Assembly: GCA_014799365.1 (NCBI GenBank)
Contig: JAAVIF010000026.1
Location: 90,948 to 137,351 of the forward strand
Origin: Oscillospiraceae bacterium
Lineage (GTDB): Bacteria; Bacillota; Clostridia; Oscillospirales; Ruminococcaceae
DNA: 46,404 bases
Reading direction: 5' to 3'
Shown piece after piece: positions 1-8,570 of the stretch. Position 1 is the first letter of the stretch. Each line of letters begins with the position of its first letter. The position numbers and the translations under genes were made by a program. The notes under the pieces were generated by a model. It saw only the letters and a program-made list of their open reading frames with translations. It had not been told where the DNA came from and ran no database searches.

Positions 1-797
1 TCGTAGCAGTAACCGCCGTCAAACTCGTAAAGTCCCGCGGCGTCCTTGGGGAAATGAGCGGGAACCCAGTCCAAAATAAGACCGATACCGTTTTGGTGAC
101 AGTAATCCACAAATTCCATAAAATCGTGAGGAGTGCCGAAGCGTGATGTAGGCGCATAATAACCTATCTGCTGATAACCCCATGAACCGTCAAAGGGAAA
201 TTCCGCAACGGGCATGATCTCAATATGAGTGTAGCCCATCTTCTTAACATAGGGAATAAGCTTTTTTGCAAGCTCCATGTAGTTAAACAGCTCGTCCTCG
301 TTGTGCTTCTCCATCCACGAGTTCAGATGTATCTCATATATATTGATTGCCGAGTCGTATATGTTCTTGGATTTGCGCTGTTTAAGCCACTTTTCGTCGT
401 TCCATTTAAATCCGTCAATATCATATATCTTGGTAGCGGTATTGGGTCGGGTTTCCATGTGGTAACCGTACGGATCGGCCTTAAGCTTGATCTGTCCCTG
501 CGAGCTTTCAATACTGTATTTGTAAATATCGTAGGTTTTTAAGTCGGGAATAAACAACTCCCATACGCTTCCGTCATTGCTTACTCTTTGCATGCGGTTT
601 TTAAATCTGTCCCAGTGGTTAAAATCGCCCACTACGCTTACGGAATTTGCATGAGGAGCCCACACACGGAAAATAACGCCCTTTTGCCCATCCTTCTCAC
701 AAAAATGAGAACCGAAAAAATCATAGGCCTCGGTCGCGCTTCCCTCATGGAAAAAGTGCAGAGCCACTTCATAATCTCTGTTGTTCTGAATTGCCAT
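1..797 (-). CDS. glgB: 1,4-alpha-glucan branching enzyme, 3' part outside window
   Basis: Glycogen branching enzyme (GH13): it cuts alpha-1,4 chains and re-attaches them as alpha-1,6 branches in the cytoplasm. The first 265 residues are visible, and the catalytic barrel residues lie beyond the window edge. The N-terminal part is a CBM48-like beta domain with VIFRVWAPHA and VVGDFNHWD. The start of the barrel follows, with FDGSWGYQ, TSRFGTPHDF and LDWVPAHFP, all hallmark GlgB stretches. The ATG at 797 is preceded by AGAAAGG at a good distance. A sigma-A-like promoter lies about 90 bp upstream. No neighbouring glycogen gene is visible on this side, so whether it sits in a glg operon cannot be told. 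Confidence 0.95.
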   Translation of the reverse strand, partial: MAIQNNRDYEVALHFFHEGSATEAYDFFGSHFCEKDGQKGVIFRVWAPHANSVSVVGDFNHWDRFKNRMQRVSNDGSVWELFIPDLKTYDIYKYSIESSQGQIKLKADPYGYHMETRPNTATKIYDIDGFKWNDEKWLKQRKSKNIYDSAINIYEIHLNSWMEKHNEDELFNYMELAKKLIPYVKKMGYTHIEIMPVAEFPFDGSWGYQQIGYYAPTSRFGTPHDFMEFVDYCHQNGIGLILDWVPAHFPKDAAGLYEFDGGYCY

Positions 798-888
798 GGA
801 AACCAACCTTTCTTTTCTGTTCTTGTAGAAATCAATAAAAATATGTAACTCAAGGTTCGCCTTTTTGGTAATTTTTTACCTTATGTTG

Positions 889-917
889 ATTGTACCACAC
901 ATTGCCAAGAAATTCAA
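889..917 (-). promoter_or_regulatory. Sigma-A promoter for glgB
   Basis: On the minus strand TTGAAT is followed by a 17-bp spacer and TACAAT. The predicted transcript has an 85-nt leader containing a small GGTAA/TTACC hairpin. Confidence 0.7.
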
Positions 918-1000
918 GTGTTTGTTAAAAATTTATTAAAGTTGCTTTTTTTGAGCTTTCATTTTTGTATAGTTTCACAATATGTAAATTTAAACCACAT

Positions 1001-1032
1001 AAAAAAGGGGAAGAACGCAAAATTCCGCCCCT
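1001..1032 (-). terminator. Rho-independent terminator after spoIIE
   Basis: On the minus strand AGGGGCGGAA and TTCTTCCCCT form a stem with one mismatch around a short loop, followed by a run of six T. It lies about 70 bp past the spoIIE stop codon. Confidence 0.8.
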
Positions 1033-1101
1033 GTAATGTTCAATTATTTTTTGAATAAATCATTTTAATATACCGATTTAAATTAACACTTTCTGCCGCT
1101 T

Positions 1102-3354
1102 TTATTTTTTCAATTGCAGCGCGACAATCGAAATATCGTCCTCCCTTCCCTTTTCGCAGTTAAACCTTGCCGCTCCCGCAACTGTTTTTACAAGCTCCTC
1201 CATATTCTTGCCGCTGTCCCTCATAAAAGCCTGCTCTAACCACTGCTCGGACAGGTCCGCACCGTCGGTGGTCATAATAATAACGTCATCCTCCTCCGCG
1301 TTAAAGCTCTGAGCGGACAAGGAAAGCGTACCGCTTACCCCTACGGGCAGACCGCTTCCCTTTATTTTCGTTACCTTTTTTCCGCTCCTTACAAATGTAT
1401 CGGCTCCCCCCGCCTTATAAAGAGTAGCTTTACCCGTATATAAATCTATACGGCACACATCGAGGGTGGCAAAGCTTTCATCGGAGGATTTCACCATAAG
1501 AGCGGTGTTTAACATTTCTATCGCCGCTTCGACCCCTACTCCGCTTTCAAGAAATTTGGTGAGCAGTCCGCAGGCAAAAGCACTGTCTATTCTGGCTCTT
1601 GCGCCGCTGCCCATTCCGTCCGATACAATGCTGTAATAATTTCCTTTTCCGTCTACGCAGGCGGTAACAAAATCGCCGTTGGCCGACTCTTTTCTTCTGC
1701 TGTACTGACATGAAGCGGATCTGATACCATATTCCGCACGCTGAAAAGCCGTTATCCTTACTCTTTTGCCAAATTCCAATATACAAGGCAGATCAAATTC
1801 TCTCTGAAGCATTTCGATCAGCATATCGCCTATTTCCTCCGCGGTACAGGCAAGCTCGCCCTCTCCGTAGGCTTCTATCATCATGTTTCCGTCAACCGTT
1901 TTGACCATCGCCTTAGGTGAAATTAAACCGCATCTTTCCAAAAGCCTGCTTACCTTTACCGAATACTCGGAGTTAAAAACTACCTCTCTTCCGAATTCCT
2001 CCGCCATGGAGTTAAATAATCTTTCGGTGGTGTCAAGCTGCTTGGTAAGAATATTTCTCATTTCTTTAATGCGCCTGTTCATCTGTCCGATCGAAACGAT
2101 GTCGTCATACCGTTTGTTTATTGCGTCACAAAGCTGCTGCTTTCTTTGACACCTTTCCGACAGCAATCCACCGAAATGATTTGGAGTTATTTTTTCACCG
2201 CAGCGCAGTATCTTTATAAAACCGTTCATCATTCGTACCGAGTCGTTATACTCCTCTCCCCAGCACTTCATGTTGAAACGGCAATTTTTGCATATTTTAT
2301 CGCAGGCTGAGTTATACACGTTGGATAAATCGTTATCGACGACCGTGCTTTCCAAGGTTTCCGCGGTTTTTTCCACCGCGTAGCGCAGCTCGCCTACGGT
2401 ATTTCCTACCAGCTCCAGTCTGCCCGCAAAAATTTCCGCCGCCATTCCGTCGGTAAAATTATGAGAATGCGGCTTGACCTTTTCCATAATTCTGTTTAAA
2501 GGCAAAGCCATAAATACTACCGAAGCAGTCAGCATATTCGCGATAAAGGAAAGCATGATCCTGTCCATGCCCAAAACGCCGCCTGCCGCCGCGGAAGCAA
2601 GCACAAACGCTGACGCCATCGGTATTCGTCCCTTATGGGCAATAAGTGCCGCTGCAACGGCTCCGCCCGAAAGAGCAAGCGAAGCGTAAATAAAGCTGCT
2701 GCTCCCTACCGCCGTACCTATTGCGCAAATTACACCCAAAGCCGCTCCGCCGCTCAAACGAAAACGGTAAGCCGCAATCAAAGCGATAACCCCCGATGCA
2801 ATTGCACCCAAGTTGAATATTCCCAAGGACAGATCGGAAAGAGCCGCAATAATAAATATAAGGGATATTCCCGCAGGTAAAAGGCTCACCGGCTTTCCCG
2901 ACAAAAGTCTTTCACCCTTTTTAAGTTTTTCCTCTGCGCTTAAAAAAGTAAAGCTTGTTATTGCGGCAATAAGTCCGAAAGCAAAGGAAATAAGAACATC
3001 CGATGTTTCCTTTGCGGTTATTATATTTACCAGCAGAACCGCCGAACCCGTCAGCGCACCGCTTACAAGCTGTCCGCCAATACCCTTTATTTTTCCTAAA
3101 AAGATTCTTAATACGCAGACTGCCGCGCCTGCCGCAATGTGCGGTACGGCTATTACAAAGTCTCCTCTCATAAGATAGCCCATCGCCGCCCCCACAAACG
3201 CGGAAAAACAATCCGCGCCGCTCATGCTGCCTATCAACGCTATCCCAAAAGGAGATATTTTTTCCATAAGGGAAGCTAAGGCAAGTCCAAAGCCGCAAAA
3301 AATTATCATGGGATACTTAAAATAATTCGGCTTTGAAAAAAGCTCTTTTTCCAT
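1102..3354 (-). CDS. spoIIE: Stage II sporulation protein E, membrane PP2C-type phosphatase
   Basis: SpoIIE dephosphorylates the anti-anti-sigma factor SpoIIAA to activate sigma-F in the forespore, and it associates with the polar septum. At 750 residues it is slightly shorter than the Bacillus protein (about 830). The first 290 or so residues are a run of about ten hydrophobic helices. A central regulatory region with a Cys-containing patch (CDKICKNCRFNMKCW) follows. The PP2C domain is at about 540-750, with metal-binding aspartates in VSDGMGSG (about residue 575), TTDGADL (about 695) and REDDISIV (about 740). The ATG has AAAGGA 9 nt upstream. It is monocistronic between a terminator and a long upstream region holding a candidate Spo0A-controlled promoter. 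Confidence 0.96.
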   Translation of the reverse strand: MEKELFSKPNYFKYPMIIFCGFGLALASLMEKISPFGIALIGSMSGADCFSAFVGAAMGYLMRGDFVIAVPHIAAGAAVCVLRIFLGKIKGIGGQLVSGALTGSAVLLVNIITAKETSDVLISFAFGLIAAITSFTFLSAEEKLKKGERLLSGKPVSLLPAGISLIFIIAALSDLSLGIFNLGAIASGVIALIAAYRFRLSGGAALGVICAIGTAVGSSSFIYASLALSGGAVAAALIAHKGRIPMASAFVLASAAAGGVLGMDRIMLSFIANMLTASVVFMALPLNRIMEKVKPHSHNFTDGMAAEIFAGRLELVGNTVGELRYAVEKTAETLESTVVDNDLSNVYNSACDKICKNCRFNMKCWGEEYNDSVRMMNGFIKILRCGEKITPNHFGGLLSERCQRKQQLCDAINKRYDDIVSIGQMNRRIKEMRNILTKQLDTTERLFNSMAEEFGREVVFNSEYSVKVSRLLERCGLISPKAMVKTVDGNMMIEAYGEGELACTAEEIGDMLIEMLQREFDLPCILEFGKRVRITAFQRAEYGIRSASCQYSRRKESANGDFVTACVDGKGNYYSIVSDGMGSGARARIDSAFACGLLTKFLESGVGVEAAIEMLNTALMVKSSDESFATLDVCRIDLYTGKATLYKAGGADTFVRSGKKVTKIKGSGLPVGVSGTLSLSAQSFNAEEDDVIIMTTDGADLSEQWLEQAFMRDSGKNMEELVKTVAGAARFNCEKGREDDISIVALQLKK

Positions 3355-3418
3355 TTCAACAATCCTTTCACCTTGCGCAGCCTCTGTTCAAATTTACTTT
3401 GACGCAAAGGCAACGGCT

Positions 3419-3456
3419 TTGAAAGAACCTGCTTTTATCAAAAGGTTCTTTCAAAA
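3419..3456. repeat. Perfect inverted repeat in the spoIIE leader region
   Basis: TTTGAAAGAACCT and AGGTTCTTTCAAA are exact inverted arms of 13 bp around a 12-nt loop. The element lies about 65 bp before the spoIIE start and would fold in its leader RNA. There is no clear T-run after the minus-strand hairpin. A 125-codon open frame across this area on the plus strand has no recognisable protein content and is not called. Confidence 0.6.
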
Positions 3457-3550
3457 TTACGATCCTTGCTTTTCGGGTACAGCTCCAACAAATAAAAAGC
3501 ATGCTTTATCGCGCAAAAGATCATTTTACGTTCAATCACAACGCTCATTT

Positions 3551-3590
3551 TGTCGAATTATACCTTTTCCTTTTTGCGCGGCTTGTCTAA
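3551..3590 (-). promoter_or_regulatory. Candidate Spo0A-dependent promoter of spoIIE
   Basis: On the minus strand TAGACA (3584-3589) and TATAAT (3557-3562) are separated by 21 bp. This is the unusual long spacing known for Spo0A-activated sigma-A promoters such as B. subtilis spoIIE and spoIIG. Two Spo0A-box-like heptamers lie on the plus strand: TGTCGAA at 3551-3557 (exact consensus) and TGTCTAA at 3584-3590 (one mismatch), 33 bp apart. The exact box lies downstream of the -10, which is not the classical activating position, so the role is inferred. Confidence 0.5.
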
Positions 3591-3606
3591 AAAGCAAACC
3601 GCGCCT
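3572..3606. other. Hairpin GCGCGG/CCGCGC within the 534-bp gap upstream of spoIIE
   Basis: GCGCGGCTTG and CAAACCGCGC can pair around a short loop. It overlaps the proposed -35 region. The rest of the 3355-3888 gap is AT-rich with no supported gene. Confidence 0.35.
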
Positions 3607-3735
3607 CCGTTACCGATATTATTATACTACCCGTGAAAGAAAAAAAATGCCGAAAAACGTTTGCCGAAAAGACTTTGTTGAAATCAAAAAAAAGGCTCGG
3701 ATTTTGGCGGATTTGTATATTGTTATCGGAATAAT

Positions 3736-3777
3736 AAAAAGCGTATTCCGAATAAGCTTTCCGGAATACGCTTTTTT
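3736..3777 (-). terminator. Terminator downstream of the HIT gene
   Basis: AAAAAGCGTATTCCG pairs with CGGAATACGCTTTTTT around an 11-nt loop. The stem is flanked by A and T runs, so it can work in both directions. It lies 112 bp beyond the HIT stop codon. Confidence 0.85.
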
Positions 3778-3888
3778 ACTCCCATTTTCAGATTAGGGTT
3801 GTTGATGCTCTGCTATCCAAATTCTTCGTCAAAGTGCCAGGACTGACAGTTATCCATAACGTATAGCCACCCGATAACTCGAAATTCG

Positions 3889-4290
3889 TCACATTCTTAC
3901 TTTTTCAAACACACAACCGATATCCTTTTTTGCCCCTTTAAATTTTGGCCATGCATCAATCCCGTCATTCTGTTGTCTGGGAATAATATGAATATGGAAA
4001 TGGGGAACCGATTGACCTGCGCTTTCATCGCTGGCATTGAGCAAATTGACCCCATCATAACCGCATTCTTCAATTAAATGCAGAGAAACATTTTTTACTG
4101 TTTTCATAACGGCATATAATGTGTCAGGTTCACAATCCAGAACATTCTTACAATGCTTCTTCGGGATTACCACTATATGACCGTCAACATCTTTGGCAAT
4201 ATCCATAAATGCAATAGTTTCTTCATCCTCATAAACTTTCATACTTGGAATATTCCCTGCTACAATTTTACAAAAAATACAATCACACAT
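3889..4290 (-). CDS. HIT family nucleotide hydrolase/transferase
   Basis: A 133-residue protein of the histidine triad superfamily. These proteins cleave nucleoside phosphoramidates or dinucleotides with the middle histidine as nucleophile. It begins CDCIFCKIVAGNIPS, the standard HIT opening with a zinc-type CxxC. It ends in the triad motif HFHIHII at about residues 98-104. The length is typical of bacterial HIT proteins. The ATG is preceded by GGAGGT. It is a stand-alone gene with its own promoter and terminator. The exact substrate cannot be read from sequence. Confidence 0.93.
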   Translation of the reverse strand: MCDCIFCKIVAGNIPSMKVYEDEETIAFMDIAKDVDGHIVVIPKKHCKNVLDCEPDTLYAVMKTVKNVSLHLIEECGYDGVNLLNASDESAGQSVPHFHIHIIPRQQNDGIDAWPKFKGAKKDIGCVFEKVRM

Positions 4291-4325
4291 TTTTTACCTC
4301 CAAAAATTTCGATTTGGTGCTCCGA

Positions 4326-4354
4326 ATATTATCATAAGCATTCAGCATATTCAA
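4326..4354 (-). promoter_or_regulatory. Possible sigma-A promoter of the HIT gene
   Basis: On the minus strand TTGAAT is followed by a 17-bp spacer and TAATAT, about 36 bp upstream of the start codon. Confidence 0.45.
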
Positions 4355-4429
4355 TATGAGTTGGTGAAATTGTCGGAGTTTTATCACAGCAACCATCATC
4401 TTAAAAGGGACCTTTTTTAAAACATATTC

Positions 4430-5257
4430 TCAGAGTTTACCTACGACCTCTTCAAGAAATTTTACGATAGCGTCCTCTTTCATTTCATCGCCCTGCCCCC
4501 TATCCGCCATTGAAGCGATCGCGGGATTTATGGGCAGTCTGCAAACCGAATCTATACCGAAACGCTTTGCCGTTTCCTCAATGTGGCTTTCACCGAAAAT
4601 ACTGTGTTCCCTGCCGCATTGGTCACATTTAAAGTAGCTCATATTCTCAACTATACCGAGAATGGGGATATTCATAGCCTTAGCCATATTTACCGCTTTT
4701 TCCACTATCATTGAGACCAATTCCTGCGGGCTTGTAACAATTATTATTCCGTCTACGGGGATCGACTGAAATACCGTCAGCGGTACGTCGCCCGTTCCGG
4801 GAGGCATGTCAATAAACATATAATCAACATCGCCCCAGATAACGTCTGTCCAAAACTGCTTAACTACCCCGGCTATGACGGGTCCTCTCCAGATAACGGG
4901 ATCGGTGGTGTGCTCGATAAGCAGATTAAGGGAAATAACATTTATTCCCTTTCCCGTTTTTACGGGTAAAATTCCGTTTTCGTCACCGTACGCCTGGCCC
5001 GAAAGCCCAAATACCTGCGGGATAGAGGGTCCCGTTATATCTGCGTCGAGTATAGCCGTTTTTTTTCCGTTTCTGTTAGTCTGAGCAGCAAGCATTGAGG
5101 TTACCATGCTTTTGCCCACTCCGCCCTTGCCGCTTACTACGGCAATTATTTTTTTGATTTTGGAAAGAGGGTGCGGCTTTTCTCTTAAATCCTGAGGATC
5201 CTTTCTTGATGAACAGTTCTCTCCGCAGGAGGAACAGTCGTGTGTACATTCGCTCAT
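4430..5257 (-). CDS. mrp: Mrp/NBP35 family P-loop ATPase, Fe-S cluster carrier
   Basis: A 275-residue MRP-type ATPase of the kind that carries [4Fe-4S] clusters to target proteins. It has the deviant Walker A GKGGVGKS at about residues 43-50, the MPPGTGD switch stretch, and a C-terminal CDQCG pair (about residues 212-216), the CxxC that bridges a cluster between two subunits. The N-terminus carries extra cysteines in a Cys-rich segment (CTHDCSSCGENCSS), as in NBP35-like forms. AAGGAAAGG lies upstream of the ATG. No Fe-S assembly genes adjoin it. Confidence 0.94.
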   Translation of the reverse strand: MSECTHDCSSCGENCSSRKDPQDLREKPHPLSKIKKIIAVVSGKGGVGKSMVTSMLAAQTNRNGKKTAILDADITGPSIPQVFGLSGQAYGDENGILPVKTGKGINVISLNLLIEHTTDPVIWRGPVIAGVVKQFWTDVIWGDVDYMFIDMPPGTGDVPLTVFQSIPVDGIIIVTSPQELVSMIVEKAVNMAKAMNIPILGIVENMSYFKCDQCGREHSIFGESHIEETAKRFGIDSVCRLPINPAIASMADRGQGDEMKEDAIVKFLEEVVGKL

Positions 5258-5387
5258 TTTTTTGTCCTTTCCTTAAAACATGCTCATATAGTAATTGACG
5301 TTCATCTTTTTGGAAAAAAACCGCCCGCTGTTCCTATATGAACATTTTTTTAATATTTATCGTTTTTTAAATTCGATTAACACAAAA

Positions 5388-6527
5388 TCATCCGCACATT
5401 TCAGCAATTCCGACATTAGTGGAAATAATGGTATTTTTTCCGTTCTCTTTTCCGTAATACAGCCTGGAATCCGCTATTTGAACCAAAGCGTCTATATTTG
5501 ATGAGGGATTGATAAACTCGGTATGCTCCAGAATCTCCAGACAGTCGACAAAACCAAATGTCATCGTAACCTTCACCTGAATGTTGTTATATTCGATTTT
5601 CAGCGCGATAATACGGTCTCTCATTTCATTTAAGCGGGCAAGACAATCCTCCTTTGTACCCATTATAACCAAAAGGAACTCTTCGCCGCCCCAGCGGCAG
5701 GCAATATCTTTTTGATCCGCCGTATCGTTTATAATTGCGGAAATATTTTTCAGCACCTCGTCACCGCAGCCGTGGCCGTAGGTGTCGTTTATTTTTTTAA
5801 AGTTATCGATGTCACCCATGATAACGCAAAAATGACCCTTATCCTTCATTTCGTCGTAAAGCTTATAGAGACTGCGGCGGTTGTACAGTCCCGTCAAAGC
5901 ATCGTGCATCGCGCTGTAATTCAGCTTTTCGTTTGCCGTATTAAGCCTTCTGATAAGATCATGTATTTCCATTATAAACATTCCGGAAAAGAACAGTGTA
6001 ACAATAATATCGAAAATTATATTTAACCCCCGCATAAATTCGATCTGATCCTTATCCAGAGTTCTGTGGAATATACTTGTTATGAGCGGGTCAAGCTTGT
6101 TCAGATAAATTAAAGAAAATAGAGTTAAAACAAGCGTTATAGCGGCAAAAATCATGATCATTTTAAGAAACTGATGTTTTTCGCACGCAAGGTACAAAAC
6201 GTAAGCGGCAACCATAAGAGCCACTATCGCATAAAGGAAATAGCAGGTCTCAAATCCCAGCCAAACCGTACATATGACAGCGTGTGCCGTAATTTCGGCA
6301 TATGAGGCGGATATCCAAGCCGTTCCGTGCTTCTCGATATCCCCCTTGCGGCTTACTATTCCTCCTGTAAAGTAAAATAAAACGCTTACAATATTAAATG
6401 TCATCAATGCGTATATTTCATTAACCAAAAAAATGGCAAAAAATATCGTGTGCATTATTGCACTGACAAAAAATATCATCTGATATTTAAAAGAACTTTT
6501 CAACTCAATTTCTAAAATATTTTTCAT
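5388..6527 (-). CDS. Membrane-bound diguanylate cyclase
   Basis: A 379-residue protein that would make cyclic di-GMP from two GTP. The N-terminal 205 or so residues contain about six hydrophobic helices of no recognised sensor type. A C-terminal GGDEF domain follows, with HDALTGLYNRR at its start, DIDNFKKIND, and the active motif GGEEF. The usual RxxD product-inhibition site five residues before GGEEF reads DQKD, so feedback control is probably absent. I moved the start 17 codons in from the longest frame, because the ATG at 6527 has GGAAG 9 nt upstream. A consensus promoter precedes it. The opposing EAL phosphodiesterase is 21 kb away. Confidence 0.93.
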   Translation of the reverse strand: MKNILEIELKSSFKYQMIFFVSAIMHTIFFAIFLVNEIYALMTFNIVSVLFYFTGGIVSRKGDIEKHGTAWISASYAEITAHAVICTVWLGFETCYFLYAIVALMVAAYVLYLACEKHQFLKMIMIFAAITLVLTLFSLIYLNKLDPLITSIFHRTLDKDQIEFMRGLNIIFDIIVTLFFSGMFIMEIHDLIRRLNTANEKLNYSAMHDALTGLYNRRSLYKLYDEMKDKGHFCVIMGDIDNFKKINDTYGHGCGDEVLKNISAIINDTADQKDIACRWGGEEFLLVIMGTKEDCLARLNEMRDRIIALKIEYNNIQVKVTMTFGFVDCLEILEHTEFINPSSNIDALVQIADSRLYYGKENGKNTIISTNVGIAEMCG

Positions 6528-6581
6528 ACAGCATCGCTTCCTTATTCTTACAATTTTGCAGAAGAAAAATAATATCATGTA

Positions 6582-6610
6582 ATTTTATCATTTTTTTATC
6601 AATTTGTCAA
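6582..6610 (-). promoter_or_regulatory. Consensus sigma-A promoter of the diguanylate cyclase
   Basis: On the minus strand TTGACA, a 17-bp spacer, and TAAAAT. It lies about 55 bp before the chosen start and overlaps the extended open frame upstream, which supports the shorter start. Confidence 0.8.
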
Positions 6611-6690
6611 GTTTATGAAATTAGGCTTCCTTTTCAGCATGTGTTGCTATATGCCTGTATTCAGAATATCAGTCGAAATGTCGGACCCGT

Positions 6691-6713
6691 AGGTTATCCG
6701 TGACGGATAACCG
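6691..6713. other. Perfect GGTTATCCG/CGGATAACC hairpin
   Basis: A 9-bp perfect stem with a 3-nt loop just beyond the stop codon of the DinB-like gene. There is no T-run, so it is more likely a 3' stabilising hairpin or operator-like palindrome than a classical terminator. Confidence 0.5.
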
Positions 6714-6731
6714 ATCGATTAACTGAAATAA

Positions 6732-7391
6732 TCAATTTGAATGTATCTTATTTTTAATACGCAAGCTTGCTTCTGTGTGCATAATCCAGTGCCTTGAAAA
6801 CGGCATTTGAATCAGTCCGCGAATATCCTTATCACACCAATAATCAATCAGCCAAATTGCGTTTTCATCGGTGCTTACAACATTCAGCGATTTTAAGTAT
6901 TCTTTTCTTTCTTCCGATATTTTCCTTTTCAATTCGTTATAGGATAAATTTTTGATTATCTTCTCGGTACTTTCCTTTACTTCAAAAATATATGAATAAA
7001 GTTCTTTCAGATTAAGCTGTCTTGAGAAATCCGCAATCTGTTGCTTTACAAGTTCATTCCCTGTCGTTATTATGGGAGAATTGATACGTTCCTGATAATT
7101 TCCCGCAAAAAATACCTGTTCATCTTCGCTTATCAATACATGCGCAACTATATCTTCGATACGAAAAATATGCCAGATCGAATAAACGATCGTTTTACTG
7201 TGGTAACCGTCTGCATTTATAAAAGGAATTGCATTAAAATCTGTTCTGCTTAACTCGTCATTAAATGATGTTAAGTTTTTCATTAACTTATTGCGTAAAT
7301 CAAATAAAGTATCAATACCCACTTCATAAGTATCTTTCTTTTTTATTTGAGTTTGCATTATTTTATTAAGTTCAGACCATTCTTTATTCAT
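6732..7391 (-). CDS. DinB/YfiT-like four-helix metal protein
   Basis: A 219-residue protein that looks like the DinB superfamily: four-helix bundles with a three-histidine metal site, often thiol-dependent transferases. Candidate ligands are in SIWHIFRIEDIVAH in the middle and RHWIMHTEASLRI near the C-terminus. The ATG at 7391 has AGAGG 9 nt upstream and gives a natural MNKEWSEL start. The longer frame to 7439 has no ribosome binding site. It follows the YdeI-like gene by about 50 bp on the same strand, so the two are probably co-transcribed with the acetyltransferase upstream. The substrate is unknown. Confidence 0.75.
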   Translation of the reverse strand: MNKEWSELNKIMQTQIKKKDTYEVGIDTLFDLRNKLMKNLTSFNDELSRTDFNAIPFINADGYHSKTIVYSIWHIFRIEDIVAHVLISEDEQVFFAGNYQERINSPIITTGNELVKQQIADFSRQLNLKELYSYIFEVKESTEKIIKNLSYNELKRKISEERKEYLKSLNVVSTDENAIWLIDYWCDKDIRGLIQMPFSRHWIMHTEASLRIKNKIHSN

Positions 7392-7444
7392 ACTAAATTG
7401 CCTCTGATCAAGTTTATTTAGGAAACCATAGGCGCGCATATCAT

Positions 7445-8005
7445 TTACATAGGCTTCAGATTTTTATTGAGCCTATCCACCATCCAAGCGATTCGCCTTT
7501 CCCGCCCGGAATCTGTCTTTGCGTCAAAATACGCTCGTGTGTAGGTTTTCTTCACCGATAAAGGCATGGCATGAAAATTTGTGCAGGCCGGCTCATAACC
7601 TTCCAGCAGTGCTGAAAGCTGAGCAATTTGTTCCTCTGTAACCGCCATTGATTTCGGAGCATTCCACTGACCGTTTTTTTGAGCTTCCTCTATTTTCTTT
7701 CTCCCGAAATCGGTCATAAGTCCCCGTTCTTCAAGACTTTTGACCAACGCCTTATTTTTCTCCGACCACTTGCTCTTCTCCCTGCGCATAGAAAAATATT
7801 TCTTATAAGTTTTATCGTCAATGCTTTGCATCTGTCCGTCAATCCAGCCAAAGCAAAGAGCTTCTTCAAGTGCTTCTCCCGCTTTTATTGTTTTCGGTCC
7901 GCCCGATTTGCCAAATAAAAGCCAAACGCCGTCACTTGACAGGCAATTATCAGAGAGCCATTTTCTGAATTGTTCTCTGTCGGCAAATTCCATTATATTA
8001 CTCAT
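7445..8005 (-). CDS. YdeI/OmpD-associated family protein
   Basis: A 186-residue protein with the family signature: an N-terminal WLSDN..SSDGVWLLFGKSG segment, then EALEEALCFGWIDGQ, FSMRREKSKWSEKN and a C-terminal RAYFDAKTDSGRERRIAWMVDRL helix. The biochemical role of this family is not established; related proteins are often annotated as resistance-associated. The ATG at 8005 has a strong AAGGAGG and lies 13 nt after the acetyltransferase stop codon, so I prefer it to the longer frame starting at 8044. It is the middle gene of an apparent three-gene run. Confidence 0.85.
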   Translation of the reverse strand: MSNIMEFADREQFRKWLSDNCLSSDGVWLLFGKSGGPKTIKAGEALEEALCFGWIDGQMQSIDDKTYKKYFSMRREKSKWSEKNKALVKSLEERGLMTDFGRKKIEEAQKNGQWNAPKSMAVTEEQIAQLSALLEGYEPACTNFHAMPLSVKKTYTRAYFDAKTDSGRERRIAWMVDRLNKNLKPM

Positions 8006-8018
8006 TATGCGTTCCTCC

Positions 8019-8474
8019 TTATAACTTTTTGACAAACGCAACATTATTTTTCAACTCATAAAATCCTATTTTTTTATAAAATTCAAATGCCGGTACATTG
8101 TTTTCCGTCAACAGGAAAATATGAGTCATCCCCAACTCTTTGCATACTCTTTCTATTTCGTTTACAAACAGCGTGCCTATTCCCTTTCCCTGCTTTGAGG
8201 TGTTGATACACAACTCATCGATACAATATTCCGTACCGGAATACCAGTGTTTTTTATGTCCCATGGAAATACCGATCAACTCGGTATCCTCGTATAATCC
8301 AAAAGTCAAAGAATTATTCTGTCCTATTAAATCATGAATATATAGCCGCAGTTGATTTTTGTCGGACCAATCGTCATTCCACGGTTCTTTCGCAAAGACA
8401 CTTACAAACAACTCCTTAATAATCTCGGCTTCACTTTCATCTAACCGTTTGAAGGAATACTTCTCTATATCCAT
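8019..8474 (-). CDS. GNAT family N-acetyltransferase
   Basis: A 151-residue acetyl-CoA-dependent acetyltransferase. The acetyl-CoA pyrophosphate loop is visible as QGKGIGT (motif A), following the CIDELCINTS strand. The C-terminal part, NVPAFEFYKKIGFYE, is the usual motif B. The EPWNDDWS segment near residue 32 is seen in small-molecule acetyltransferases, including some aminoglycoside-modifying relatives, but the substrate cannot be assigned. TAGGAG lies 8 nt upstream of the ATG. It is the first gene of a run with the YdeI-like and DinB-like genes. Confidence 0.9.
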   Translation of the reverse strand: MDIEKYSFKRLDESEAEIIKELFVSVFAKEPWNDDWSDKNQLRLYIHDLIGQNNSLTFGLYEDTELIGISMGHKKHWYSGTEYCIDELCINTSKQGKGIGTLFVNEIERVCKELGMTHIFLLTENNVPAFEFYKKIGFYELKNNVAFVKKL

Positions 8475-8570
8475 TTATTGCTCTCCTAATTCACAAAATT
8501 CAGAATTTGCAGCTCCGATATACATTTACCGATCGTTTAAGGTAATGTATATTGTCCGTAAATATCAAAA

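Noticed and set aside
3419-3796. A 125-codon frame upstream of spoIIE on the plus strand
   Set aside because: It runs through a perfect inverted repeat and a terminator, has no recognisable protein pattern and lacks a ribosome binding site.
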